NCBI RefSeq assembly: GCF_052857255.1
Contig: NC_135498.1
Coordinates: 89,570,257 to 89,634,256 of the forward strand
From: Amblyomma americanum
Taxonomy: Eukaryota; Arthropoda; Arachnida; Ixodida; Ixodidae
DNA: 64,000 bases
Direction: 5' to 3'
In this document: one piece after another, positions 43,735 through 55,123 of the stretch
Numbering within the stretch: the stretch's first letter is position 1
Layout of the letters: the number at the start of each line of letters is the position of its first letter
Notes under the pieces: generated by a model
Databases searched by the model: none
The model's input: the letters and a program-made list of their open reading frames with translations, nothing else
What the model was told of the DNA's origin: nothing
Translations under genes and position numbers: made by a program

Positions 43735-43945
43735 AATAAGTGACCATGATATATCGCCTGCTGAGTCCAAGGCCACTGGATCGAATCCCGTTTTTTGTAG
43801 TGGAATTTCGATGGACTTGAACTGCTAAACGCTGGTGTGCTGCACAATGCCAGTGCACGTTAAAGAACCCCACGGGCTCGAAATTGATTCGAAAAGTGGA
43901 ATACGGCCAACTTTAATAGCCCACGTGTAATTTTGTAACATTAAA
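43735..43945 (+). mobile_element. Degenerate SINE, core still recognisable
   Basis: The remains of a tRNA-like head with B-box GGATCGAATCCC at 43,778-43,789 are followed by GGAATTTCGATGGA, the core CAGTGCACGTTAAAGAACCC (43,851-43,870) and the end-like AACATTAAACCGAT. No target-site duplication is visible, and the copy is older than those in the first 6 kb. Confidence 0.75.
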
Positions 43946-46880
43946 CCGATCCAGATGCTTTTATTCATTTTTTGCTCATAAATCTATCGACCAGACGCTG
44001 GAACCTCTGCGAATCCAGGACAGGCAGCTGACGCAGCAGAAGAATAATTAATAGTTCCGTGACGAATTTGTGTCTGAATGAGGCCCTTTACGTGGCTTTA
44101 CTGACTTCCAGTCTGCCTAACAGTGTCTATTGGCATTTTTCGTTCTCAGAGCAAAACTATCACGCTCCACAACCAGGCATTCGAGAGAGCATGGCTTAAG
44201 TCCTGCGAATAAAGCGACGAAATTTGCAAAGTTAGCTTGAAGGCCGCATTCAAGGCGTCCTTTTCATCTGTCCACAACGCTGGTCAGCGGTCATGCGCTG
44301 ACCGTAGAGGGCGATAAGTACCATAGACTCGTTTGATATCATCACTGCTCCTTTTTTTAGGCATCGCAAAACCACATAAAACATCGTTCTAAGTCATATA
44401 GAGTCGCAATGAAGCCGATGTCGAAACGTGGGCCAGTTGTGGCTGGTCCGAAAAACAGGAAACGTGTCCTGTTCGTTTTGCAAGCTTTCAAATCTGCCTG
44501 GACTTCTTAATGAACGCCTTAGTATTAATTTCTTCCATTGGTCTTAAGGGTTGCTTGTTTCACAATATCACGAGACAATTTTACGAATTAAATTCAAAAA
44601 TGCTTTTACCAAAACAAATTATTATTAACCAAAATGAAATGCATTTTGTAAGCCACAAGCTTTTTCGAGTAAATTCAGTTTAAATGTAGGCAGCTTCTAA
44701 AGTAAAAATCAAGAGTCTTGTCCATATGAGAGCCCCCTTGTCGGGAAATACTGCCCGGAGTCCGGTGTTCTCTCGAGCCTCCGTGAACCATCTGCCACGG
44801 TTGGCTGGTGCCAAAGTCGAGGACGGAAAATTCTCCTCTCCTCTTGTAGAGAATAGGAGCCTGGTATGCAAAGCGTTACCGGGAGGAGTATATTATTTTT
44901 TATTTCTTTCCGTTGATTGTCTCTCAATTTTTCCACTTAGGTTCCCCTTGATATTTATGCGCTGATTTTCTATTTTTGCAGGTGCATTTTTTCTGAGTTC
45001 TATTGTTTGACTTTTCAAGGCAAGAAAAGCAGGAAACCTTCACTCTTACAATCTTTTGAAGAGTAGTTAATTTCATAAGTACTCCAAGTTTACATACGAT
45101 ACCCCCTTAAATCACTTGCGTCGCGAAGTAACTGTTGCACAAAGTAAATTATTTTTACGTTTGAACAATTCCAGTTGCTGTTACAAGAAAACACATTGCT
45201 CAGTGCAGTTAAACTTATTCTGCATCCTAATTGACTTTCCTTCATTTTTATTTAGTACTTGATGCAGCTAACCCAATTCTATTTGTCGAAGCAAGATCAC
45301 AACTGCCAAGAAAAAAAATTTCAGGGCGGAGCCATGTTTTTTCACACAACGGCTGAGATTAATTTTAAAACAACTATATTCGAAACATAAAAGTTTCTAG
45401 GTGGCTGAGCCAAATTTTTCCTCAAAGATGTAGAAAATTTCTTTTAAAACAAATTAAGTAGAAACAACGCTAGAAACCCCGACGCATAAGGACCTTATGC
45501 ATCCATGCTCTTCTCGCTGATGTACAAGTACGCCATAAAACAAGTCACCCTTTGACATTACTTGTGATAGTTAGAGGCCTTCAATGACAATTAGAAAAAG
45601 CGCTCGAGTAATATTTTTACGCTTTCCCTGGCAGCGCAGTTTTCGCTATACAAAACTGACCCCCCGTCCTCTTCACAGCTTTCTTCCCTTGTCGTGGTTC
45701 CTAGCATGCCCAAAGCTGGGCGCCTCTCCACCGGCCACACCCTGCGAAACGTCATGGTGTGGGCGTAATCGTATGGCCTTGCTTTGACTGTTTTCTTTAT
45801 TCCTCAAGGTAGCTCCATCGAGTAAGGGTGCACGTGATTGGCCAGGCTTCCAAGCTTGTTCAGCATCGTTTAATACGCTCATTATTTGGTAATCTACTTC
45901 GCTGGAGCTTCTGCGTAACGTTCTTATGATTTCCGAGAGCATGCGACTAAAAGCTGTTGCGAGATATATACGGCAGCCTCATCTAAGAATAGCGTGCTGG
46001 TTGAGACAGTCGAACCAGAAGAGCAAGCCAACTCGCGGGCTTAATTCTGTGTTCTCTGTTTTATGTAGATGCGGAAATTTAGCTTAGATCTTCTTGGCAA
46101 CACAACGCAAGCAGTTTACGTACGATGTTCATAAAGTGCTGCAGAGCCCTGGTAACTCGTGAAAAATAAGGGCGCGGCGCTGGAATTTCAAACAGCGAAG
46201 TGAGATCCAAGAAACGAGCAGCCTCCTGTGCTCACCACGGCAGAGACTCGGCTGTGCAGAGACTGTGCGCGATGTTGTGCTCCCGGACGGAATCGCGTCT
46301 ATGCCTGTTGTCTTGGGAGGGATCCGCCGTCTCCTCTTCAGCGTCCCGGCTGCATAAAATTTGCAGACGCAATGCTCTGGCGCATAACTACTTCCCAGTG
46401 CGTGTTATAGAGTTCAAGAGCGACGACCACCGGTTCCAGCACCTTCACTGCTCGAAATATTTCCCATCAGCCCGCTTGTTGACGTGGCCGAGTTTTTTAA
46501 AGACGCCTTCGTACAAGACAATGACTCTACGCGCTTCCTCAAAGAAAACATAGCCAAGGTTTGAATGATGCAGCACGGACGCTGCCAGACATGGCAAAAC
46601 TCCATTGTAACCAACTAACGAGTAGCAAGGGGCCCGGAGATGCTTTTCCAAGGCGCTGTTTTTATTTTGTCTCCGGGGCTTTCACTATCCTGTCACAGCC
46701 AGGACAGCAGAGAGCGCCCAACATCAGAGACAGTGGTCAAATATTGGCTTCAGACTGGTGCGTCGTGTTCGCCTTCGTCTGGAAGCTAGACGCGTGACCG
46801 TGGCCTGGGACCGTTTCCCAAGTTGCGTCCCAATAGGAGAACTGGAGGCGAAACGTGGGCTCGCTTTGAGCGTATGACGC
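43946..46880. other. AT-rich spacer
   Basis: No gene recognised apart from a weak open segment at 46,388-46,564 listed separately. A minus-strand open patch at 44,680-44,936 and one at 45,673-45,942 have no recognisable motif. Confidence 0.45.
46388..46564 (+). CDS. Weak candidate exon or exon relic, unknown product
   Basis: A 58-codon frame without a start Met ends at TGA 46,562-46,564. Its second half (LVDVAEFFKDAFVQDNDSTR, about 46,475-46,534) has the composition of a soluble helical protein. An acceptor-like TATTTCCCATCAG ends at 46,470. No partner exon and no family match are known to me. Confidence 0.15.
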   Translation, partial: LLPSACYRVQERRPPVPAPSLLEIFPISPLVDVAEFFKDAFVQDNDSTRFLKENIAKV

Positions 46881-46884
46881 GGTA

Positions 46885-46995
46885 CCTTTAATGGATTAAT
46901 GCCGATACACGCGAAATTGGCCTCGCAGCCCCACTGGTCGCAGCACCTGCAATCGCAGGGCAGGCGCGCGTCACTCAACCGCTGCACCACAGTGC
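46885..46995 (-). mobile_element. tRNA-like SINE fragment, third family
   Basis: The minus strand reads CACTGTGGTGCAGCGGTTGA, then CCCTGCGATTGCAGGTGCTG and GTGGGGCTGCGAGGCC. The same blocks recur at 47,568 (plus) and 47,990-48,085 (minus). Confidence 0.6.
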
Positions 46996-47049
46996 TAAAA
47001 GTGGCATAAGCACTCCATTCATAGAGGCCTGGGAGACCTCATGCCACTT

Positions 47050-47250
47050 CCACTGCAATGCTGCAGTAGTTAGGTGGTGCGCCACTTAATGGCAGGTGTT
47101 TCCACCAGTAGCGCTGCGAGGCTTAGATTGCTCTTCCGGAGAAACCACTCGCGACCAGTTAATAATTTAACTTACGGTGGGCACGTTGTGATATTACAAG
47201 GTCACGTGACCTAGGAGGCCCATTCTTCAACCTAGGTTGATTCTCGGAGG
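47050..47250 (+). mobile_element. Third-family SINE copy, very diverged
   Basis: TGCTGCAGTAGTTAGGTGGT, CGCCACTTAATGGCAGGTG and, farther on, GGGCACGTTGTGATATTACA and GGTCACGTGACCTAGG (47,200-47,215) follow the block order of the copy at 47,568. Confidence 0.5.
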
Positions 47251-47567
47251 ATATTAACGCCATAGCGTTAAGGGCCCCGATTCGTAGAAAAGGCGCCGCC
47301 GTCGCCATTTGCCCAGAGCAAATATATAAATCGCAGGCGCTAGCGCTTCGGCCTTATCGCGAATCATCCCGCGCCATTACCGTTAGCTCTGGCTTTGCAC
47401 AATTCGTCTTGACTTTCTATGGTTTTGCTGGACTTAAACTGTCTTACCCTGGTTAATGTATTAGAAGATAATGCTTTTCTTGATATTGCATTATTTTCAA
47501 TTTCACTGCAGTAGAAAGCCATTCTCTGCATTCGTATATCCCTGGAATTTCTCACACCACTACTGGC

Positions 47568-47860
47568 GCACTGGTGCGGCGGTTAAGCGATGCACCTCTG
47601 CACTGCGCTGGCTGGTGCTGCAGTTGGTGAGGCTTGAGATCCATCTCGCTCTTCCCGACGAACCTGTCGCGAAAGATCACTAACTGAACTGACTCTCGTC
47701 ACGGTGGGCAGCTTGCTGACAATCCGGCGGGAAGGTTGGGAAGACGTCACAGTGTCACGTGAGCTAGGTTGCCCCCATCTGAAGTGAACGATTCTTATGG
47801 TTGCCATTTCAGTGCCCTCTAGCGCTAGCACTCCGCCGAGAAGCGGTTGTCTTGTCTGAG
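47568..47860 (+). mobile_element. Third-family SINE copy (plus strand)
   Basis: The head GCGCACTGGTGCGGCGGTTAA is followed by GGCTGGTGCTGCAGTTGG, CCTGTCGCGAAAGATCACTA, a GACGTCACAGTGTCACGTGA block (47,743-47,762) and GTGAACGATTCTTATGG. It is the best-preserved copy of this family in the window. Confidence 0.65.
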
Positions 47861-47879
47861 GTGTCTGAGGCCTGCTTCT

Positions 47880-48090
47880 AGCACGTTGACCACCTTGGTC
47901 ACGTGACGTTGTGACGTCATCAGGATTGTGAGCAAACTGGTCACCATGAACGTTAAATTAGTGATTAGTCCGCGAGACTTTCCACAAGAACAACGTGGGT
48001 CTCACAAGCCCCACCGATGGCAGCACCTGCCATCGCATGCAGTGGCGCGTAGCTTCACCGCTGCAGCTCTGCGCCAGGAGCTGAATCAGG
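47880..48090 (-). mobile_element. Third-family SINE copy (minus strand)
   Basis: It is the reverse complement of the family: GTCACGTGACGTTGTGACGTC at 47,899-47,919 and GTCTCACAAGCCCCACCGATG, GCAGCACCTGCCATCGC at 47,999-48,037, with the head at about 48,085. Together with 47,568-47,860 it forms a tail-to-tail inverted pair. Confidence 0.65.
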
Positions 48091-48109
48091 TCTCCCAGAG
48101 TTCTGTGAA

Positions 48110-49193
48110 TTTAGAGAATGAATAATTGTTTCGCAGTACAAGTTTAATATGATGCAATATCATGGAAACTTACATTATATGACACATCAACCAGAGTAAG
48201 CCAGTTCAGGTCAAGCAGAAGCATACAAAGTCAAGATGAACCATGACAAACCAGGGCTAATGTTGCTTGCGCACGATTATTCGTGGTTAACCCGAAACTG
48301 AACCGCCTGTGACTTTTTTTCTTGCACGTCTACGCGTTACCCAAACGCTGAGTGTCAATTCCCTACCATGCCTGCAAGAAATGTGGTTCACAAAGTCAGG
48401 CGCTCGAATACGCAGCCACACTTCTCACCAGGGACAGATATGAACCTAAAGATGTCATTCTGTTATTTGGACAGTAGTACAAAATATTCATTTTTAGCAC
48501 ATCGTACAATGCAAGGCATAGCGAGCAATGATTCTTAGCAAGGTGGTTAAGAGACACCTTTATTTCCATGCTAAGACTGCAGTGGTTGGCTTTGCCCACT
48601 ACAGTGCGGCACCGCTTTCCTATGCCGCATTTCTAGCGAATACAGAGAATAGAAAGAAGATACGATTGTACTGAACTACTCGACGTGTGAATAAAAAAAA
48701 ACACACCAACGCCACGAACAGGCTTTGAATTGACGGTGGAATTTTGTAGAAGCATTTTTTTGCGCTGCTGCCAATTCTTTGAAAACTCTCTCAGCTGAAA
48801 TCTGACTTCGTTCCAGGAAACAAGGCTTAGTACGACACAAGCTTAGATCGTCCTTTCGGTCCCTCGTGTTCCTTTCGCGCTATTTAACAATTTTATGCAA
48901 CTCGCCCAAGTTTCGGCTTAGCCTATAAAGGCTTAGAACTTGGAAATTCATCAGCCTTACTAGGTATAATTTGTAAATGTTTTCCTTTACACTCTGATCG
49001 TCTGACATACGCGGGGCTGATAGACACCATGGTTCTCGTTCGACTGGCATACAATAGTTTTTTTTTCTATGAAGTATAACAATCGTGACAGTCTTCCCCC
49101 ACGTTCGGGGTGCTAGTGCAGCCGAAGGTAATTAAATATTCATTTAAAGTAGGCGATTTAGACCTAACATATTGATAAAATACATTGCAATCA
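48110..49193. other. Spacer left of duplication copy B
   Basis: No gene recognised. Positions 48,905-49,190 are loosely collinear with 6,540-6,800 (for example GCAGCCGAAGGTAATTAAA versus GTAGCCGAAGGTAAAAAGG), so the copy-B start region is itself an old paralogue of the 6.5-kb region. Because copy A begins at base 1, whether the duplication extends left into this stretch cannot be seen. Confidence 0.45.
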
Positions 49194-50237
49194 ACGCTGT
49201 CTCAAAATGCCACTGTTGTTGCACTTACTCAGGCGCAAGAAAGCGGCCGCTTGATCCGCGTCCCAGGCTGCCACATCCAAACGACCGATGCTGCCAAAGG
49301 AAAAGCAGAAACAAGAAATCCAGTCTGCAAGCATCACGCCAAAGGTGCCAAAAATATCTGAACATTCTCGCAGCTGTCATGCATTATACCCTGTTGCAAC
49401 TTTCTGTTTCCTTCGTTCTAGTTTATCGAAACGGGTGCTTTTGTAGTGTTCGCGGTCAATGAATGACAGTACGTTCTTCAAGAATTCCTTGAAATAAGGC
49501 GGACAATGCAACCATTCTATCACATCACGGTATCTCTAACTACCCTCTTCGCCATAATACATGCCGCCGCGCTTTGTTCGTCAACCCGATCGGGGCTCTT
49601 AAGTAAAAGGGGTGTGAAATGTCCCACAGCTACATATACGGGCTATAAGGAACGCCGTAGCGTAGCCTCGACATCACAGTAAGAATAAGAACGACTTTAC
49701 TATACGTTAAAACAAAAGGTGAAGTTCGGGTCTACACATCGTAGAAAACTTCACGCTCAACAGAAAAAAAGTTACAGGTGATATGGTTTGACCTACCAAA
49801 TCTGCGTTGTCAGTTGTGGTTGCACACTTCGCCTTAACGTTTATCGCGGTCCCGTGGTGTCTTTAAATTGGTTTCACCACCGATTATTCCTTCCGTGTGG
49901 AGGCCCGCTACTTAGGGAGTCAGGTGGGCACGCGGCGTTTCGGGAGAGTGGAGAAGAGGTGAACAGCTGGGTGGAGTGTGTTTGAACCCCCCAGCTAGGG
50001 GGATAGAGAGGTGGAGACAGCGCGCATGCGGAATACATAGCTCGGCGAAAGGTGCACGCACCGCCGGCTTGGGGGAAATGACACCCAAACTCATAAAGCT
50101 GGAAAACACTCCAGTCAAGACACGACATTTCAAAGCTGCGCTTTTCACACATCAGTAGAAATTTTCTCCCTCACTTCGTTCACATCTTTAATACGCCAAG
50201 GTTCTCTAACCCAGAGTGTTGAGTGGGGCTAGCTGGT

Positions 50238-50494
50238 GATGGTGATGACGAATTTTTATGGCGCAAGGGCATCTGAGGCCAAAGAGCGCCATAGCTCAAG
50301 GTATTTTTGATTTCTCAAGGTGGGGTCAAAGACCCATTTCCCAAGCATTTCACCCTAAATAAGCCGAGCACCATACCAGGGGAAAGATTGCGCCCATTGT
50401 ATCACCGGTGGGTACCCGGCGGCACTGGGGATCGAACCTCGCACCTCCTGCATGCGAGGCAGATGCTCAACCACTCGGCCACCGCTGCGGTCTC
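50238..50494 (-). mobile_element. tRNA-derived SINE, family 2 (copy B)
   Basis: Counterpart of 1,045-1,301 with the same flanking TGGGGCTAG repeats, so the insertion predates the duplication. Confidence 0.85.
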
Positions 50495-50882
50495 TGGGGC
50501 TAGTTGGTTCACGGCTGTCGAGGAACTACGTTGAGCGCTTGCGTTCGTTCTTTTTCTGGTTGCGCTGCCGCCGTATCTTGTAGGCCAAGATCCACGTTCG
50601 GTGAGAGCAGTGACCGGCAACAGCCATTTTCCCGCCAAACGAACACGCAGAATTTTGTCCATTCATTCGTCTCGGCGCTGAAAGGTCTCCACATAGAATC
50701 ATGTCCAACATTTTTGCGAAACAATTTTAATTATCGCAAAACTGCGAGCTACTGGTATGGAAATGTTGAAGGTAATGGTCCATTTTTCAGACATGTAGCA
50801 AAATTGTTCTTTTATTGTATTTCCATCGCTCGCATCGAGCAGTTAAGGCTCCATCGAAAACCATATGGGGACTATCTTGTTT

Positions 50883-51075
50883 CTTTGATTATGGGGGTTT
50901 AACGTACGAAAGCGACTAAGGCTATGAGGGACTTATACTTCGACGCGACTGCCATCGCATTGTACACAGATTTCTAGAACTTCACCTCCATCGAAATTCG
51001 ACCACCGCGGCCGGGATCGAACCCGTGTCTTCCTGGTCAGCAGCCGAGCTCCATAACCTCTGAGCCACCGCGGCT
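50883..51075 (-). mobile_element. Decayed Ruka-like SINE (copy B)
   Basis: Counterpart of 1,690-1,882. Confidence 0.8.
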
Positions 51076-52068
51076 CAAAAGTGAAATCTTAAAATAAACG
51101 AAAAATTTGCGCTCATCAACTCTTTCCGGTTCAAGAATGCCATTGTCCAGAATTGTTCCATATGATTTCGGCCAACCTAGGAGTTGTTAGCGACATACGC
51201 CATGTTCAAACAGGCTTTAGGTTCTAAAAACGGCCCCTTTACGGCAGGCCTAACTGTAGCCAGTCTATTCTGTTTCGATGCGCTGAATGGGATGTCGAAA
51301 AACCATGTGTCAGGGCGGCACCAAGCCTGTAAGATGCGCTGCATCCAAATGTAGCCGCGCATGTTTTTTCCCCATGAGTGATGGAAACACCGGTAATGTC
51401 TAAGCGGCGTGAATTTCCAACCTGGATGTGGAAACTTTACAAGCAAACCAAACTGCCAGCAAAAATTAATCTGGAGAATGAAATCTTAAAAATAAAAATA
51501 AAACCAACGTTCCTGGTATGAAGAAGCACCGAAAATTAATCCATGCGCTCTAGACGGTGCAGTGCCAATATAGATAATCTTTTTACCGTAGGAAGCATGT
51601 GAAGCCATTCAATGACAGCCGGTTTGAGACAAAGTCGGATATGAAAATAATTTTAAGGAAGTGATCGCTTCATCAAACAGGATAGAAGTGGAATTAGCGC
51701 TGCGAATCTTGTTTCACTTCAAGTAGCAGCAATTACGACCTCGCAGGAATCAGCAACTGCGCGTCACAAATGGCGCATCAAGTGCATTTCCCAAGCAAAG
51801 CACGCCAATCCTGAAGTAACTTCCTGTGACAGTTCGTAGCGCTTTTGATTGTCCGAAGCTCCTACGGAATAGTTTTTTTGTTGATCACTGCCACTCCCAT
51901 GCTCGGAGCACATGGTCAGTCAAGTTGTGTGGTGCAGAAGCCACTTTTTGCGCTTTAAATCGAGCACCTTTCGGTATTCAAGCTGTTGCTTCAAGCCGCC
52001 TACCTACGTCCGACGATCATATGGCGCTGCGATCGATACACATCCAACCACGTACAACCCTTGAAAAT

Positions 52069-52220
52069 GGTCTATAGACTGTTTATAGACTTCTTGTAGA
52101 CTATCGCCTTCCTGTAGATATTCTCTTTTGTCTATCCGCAGCCTATAGACTGTCTATAGACAAAAGTCTGCTAAAAGTGTATAGACAAAAGTCTATGGAC
52201 AATCTATAGAGTATAGAAAT
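52069..52220. repeat. TCTATAGAC-type palindromic cluster (copy B)
   Basis: Counterpart of 2,876-3,027. No change in repeat number was seen, which is striking for a simple repeat and fits very recent identity or an assembly origin. Confidence 0.8.
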
Positions 52221-53392
52221 TTTTGTAAGGGAACTTTTATACAAGCCCGCGCGGCATCCTGCCTATACACAAATACCATCATGTCCTGATAAACAGTGAA
52301 ATAGGTTCCGAAGTGGTGCTCTTAACACACTTACCCTGTAGCATCCTGTGCATGGGCCATGCGAAGAGGGCTAGTTCAGGAAAAGGAAGCCGACCCCCTG
52401 CGGAGAAAGGGATTACGGTCGTCTGACTGATTGTGCACTCCGCTTATCGTAGTTAGTAGGCATTGAGCGACGGACCACTGCCCGAGACATCCCTGAGCGT
52501 GCACGAACGGATGAGCCACCGCGTACCTCTTCGACCTCGACCCTGCCTTTCTATCCCAGCATCTGGGGCCTAGTGTCCCCCACTACGCACCGGGCGCCAC
52601 AATAGGGCATAGCACTCGAGCAAGAACCCAAGTTCGTCGGCGACCAATCCAGGGCAGCATGAACACCCAGGGGTATCTTATCTACAACCTTCTACTTTGT
52701 TATTCAGTATCAGTTAACCAGCCTGCTCGTTAGCATGAGCTGTATTTTGAAGTACTACGCCGGTGAGAAAGCCATGCCGAAAAAAATTTCTAACTCAGAA
52801 AGCTTATTTTTAAGAACTGCGGAGAGTCTTAGCTGAAGCACTCTGTATAACAAAGACAGTTACGATCCTTTTTGTTACAGGCGCCTGGTTTTATGCGCAA
52901 CTATTTAACAAGCTATAGGCGTGGTGCCGTTCCTGAGCAACACTACTTTTCTAGCCTTAGTCGTTTGAATGGAAATACAGCGCACTGAATGTTCTTCGCT
53001 CCTTGTAACCAAGAACATTCGAGACTGCCCCGTGGTCACGTGATCTGCGTGGCACTCCAAAGAGGGGCCGGGGTAGATTGTGCGCCAGCCTGAAGCGTAC
53101 GAGAGCGTGTGCGCGCTTGCCTTTGTACAACGTGGACCACTGAGGCACCCCTGCCAACGCTAGTCACGATCGCCACCACCTCTGGCATCAGTGCTGTTGT
53201 AACCCGAACGCAAGGTGAGCTGAACAAGAGCAAGCACACACACACACATCAGCACATTTCACTGGCTGGTCTTAGGTGTCCCATCTTTAACAACTCTCTT
53301 AGAGCTTTTACCTTTGACAAAATTATCCTCACCTTTATTTTTAGTTTTGAAAATAGTTTTGCAATTCAGTAATATTGCATTCATGACAAGTG

Positions 53393-53473
53393 CGAGCGCC
53401 GCGGACGGGATCGAACCTGCGTCCTATGGGTCCAGAACCGAGTGCCATGACCACTGTGCTACTACCATGGAGG
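53393..53473 (-). mobile_element. Partial SINE head (copy B)
   Basis: Counterpart of 4,200-4,280. Confidence 0.65.
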
Positions 53474-53489
53474 CCTATTCTGTCTTTCT

Positions 53490-53734
53490 AGCCGCCACGG
53501 TGGCTGAGTGGTTATGGCGCTCGGCTGCTGGCCCGAAAGACGCGTGTTCGATCCCGGCCGTGGCGGTCGAATTTCGATGGAGGCGAAATTCTAGAGGCCC
53601 GTGTACTGTGCGATGTCAGTGCACGTTAAAGAACCCCAGGTGGTCGAAATTCCCGGAACCCTTCACTACGGCGTCTCTCATAGCCTGAGTCGCTTTGGGA
53701 CGTTAAACCCCCATAAACCAAACCAAACCAAACC
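53490..53734 (+). mobile_element. Ruka-like SINE with target-site duplication (copy B)
   Basis: Counterpart of 4,297-4,541, with the same ATTCTGTCTTTCT flanks. Confidence 0.93.
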
Positions 53735-53957
53735 ATTCTGTCTTTCTGTTCGCCAACCTGGGAAAGAGGGATGAAAGGCCTCCCGCTCAAGAAATCCTTA
53801 CCGCCATCCCTCGTCTTCGCCACCTTATCCGACGTGGCAGGTTGCTTGGAGAGCTAGAGCCACCTCCGCATGAGACAGCGGGTCATCAGCTCAGGATACC
53901 ACCTGGAGGCTGCCTGCACATGCACCAACACACAGGTTTTCTTTTTATCAAAAACAG

Positions 53958-54161
53958 AACTTGAAGAGACGGACAGAATGGTGACACACACAATATATGC
54001 GTTGACTTTGACCACTGGTGGCAGTCTCCTCACCAGTGATCAGAGTCCCGGTTCCCGGAAACGTGTTGCGCATATCAAAAAGATTGATAAAGTTATTTCA
54101 ATGCAGCTAGAAACAGCTGAACTCGCGAGTGAAGTTGCAAACTATGGCAGGGTCATGCACG
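53958..54161 (+). CDS. Candidate internal exon (copy B)
   Basis: Counterpart of 4,765-4,968, with the same acceptor, donor and frame. Identity cannot count as evidence of selection because the whole surrounding 7 kb is identical. Confidence 0.2.
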
Positions 54162-54384
54162 GTGAGTTTAACGCAGAGTCACAGCTCCTGCAGTGGGCAT
54201 GATAGAGTCAGAAAAGATGCACTGTGTTGTGTTCGAAAATACACCGCCACAAATTCTTGTAGATAATGATCTATACTGCTCGTACTGACTTTGCAGTGTT
54301 GCTTTAACTTTGGAGTAATATTCGCTTTTAGAGCGATAGCTCTACTCAACACAAAAGTCAGACCGGTTGCATATTTGGCAATGA

Positions 54385-54612
54385 TTGGTTTGGTTTGGTT
54401 TATGGGGGTTTAACGTCCCAAAGCGACTCAGGCTATGAGAGACGCCGTAGTGAAGGGCTCCGGAAATTTCGACCTCCTGGTGTTCTTTAACATGCACTGA
54501 CATCGCACAGCACACGGGCCTCTAGCGAAATTCGACCACCGCGGCCGGGATCGAACCCGCGTCTTTCGGGCCAACAGCCGAGCGCCATAACCACTCAGCA
54601 CCCGCGGCGGAT
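54385..54612 (-). mobile_element. Ruka-like SINE with target-site duplication (copy B)
   Basis: Counterpart of 5,192-5,419. Confidence 0.93.
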
Positions 54613-54727
54613 ATATTTGGGAATGAAATGACCTTCGCACTTGGAGATTTCTTATTAAGAGCCTTAAGTCAGAAGACGAAGCACGTTTTGACTATGGCCA
54701 GTGCGACGGTACCTCTAAATTACACTC

Positions 54728-55123
54728 AGGTCGTTTCCAAAAGATAGTCCATCCCACCCGCAAGATTTGTCCGACCCCACCTGCGGAATATTACCTTCAT
54801 CGATATATACCGAAATCGATGTCCGGGCTAATTTGAATGCGCTCGATGCGATGGTCTCCAAGTGTGACCCATTCCGTTCAAACATTTGCGCCTCGCCCCC
54901 TCTAAACTTCGCCTTCGATTTGGACAAAGATCGATGGCCAGGCTGAATTGAGTGTACGCGACACGTTGGTAGTCTCCAAATTTTGCCAAGGCCACCCCAA
55001 AAATTTTACCTGGGCCGATATGGACAATAGCCTATGTCCAGCCATAACTGAGCGCGTCTGACAAGACGCCAGGCTCCCAATTTGCCCTCGGCGATTGCCA
55101 AAATGCTTTCGCTCGACCACTGG
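54728..55123. repeat. About 110-bp tandem repeat (copy B)
   Basis: Counterpart of 5,535-5,930. Confidence 0.75.

Larger units (their letters stand above)
50495..53392. other. Copy-B spacer
   Basis: Apart from the decayed SINE at 50,883-51,075 and the palindromic cluster at 52,069-52,220, this repeats the gene-free sequence of 1,302-4,199. Nothing new is seen. Confidence 0.5.
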
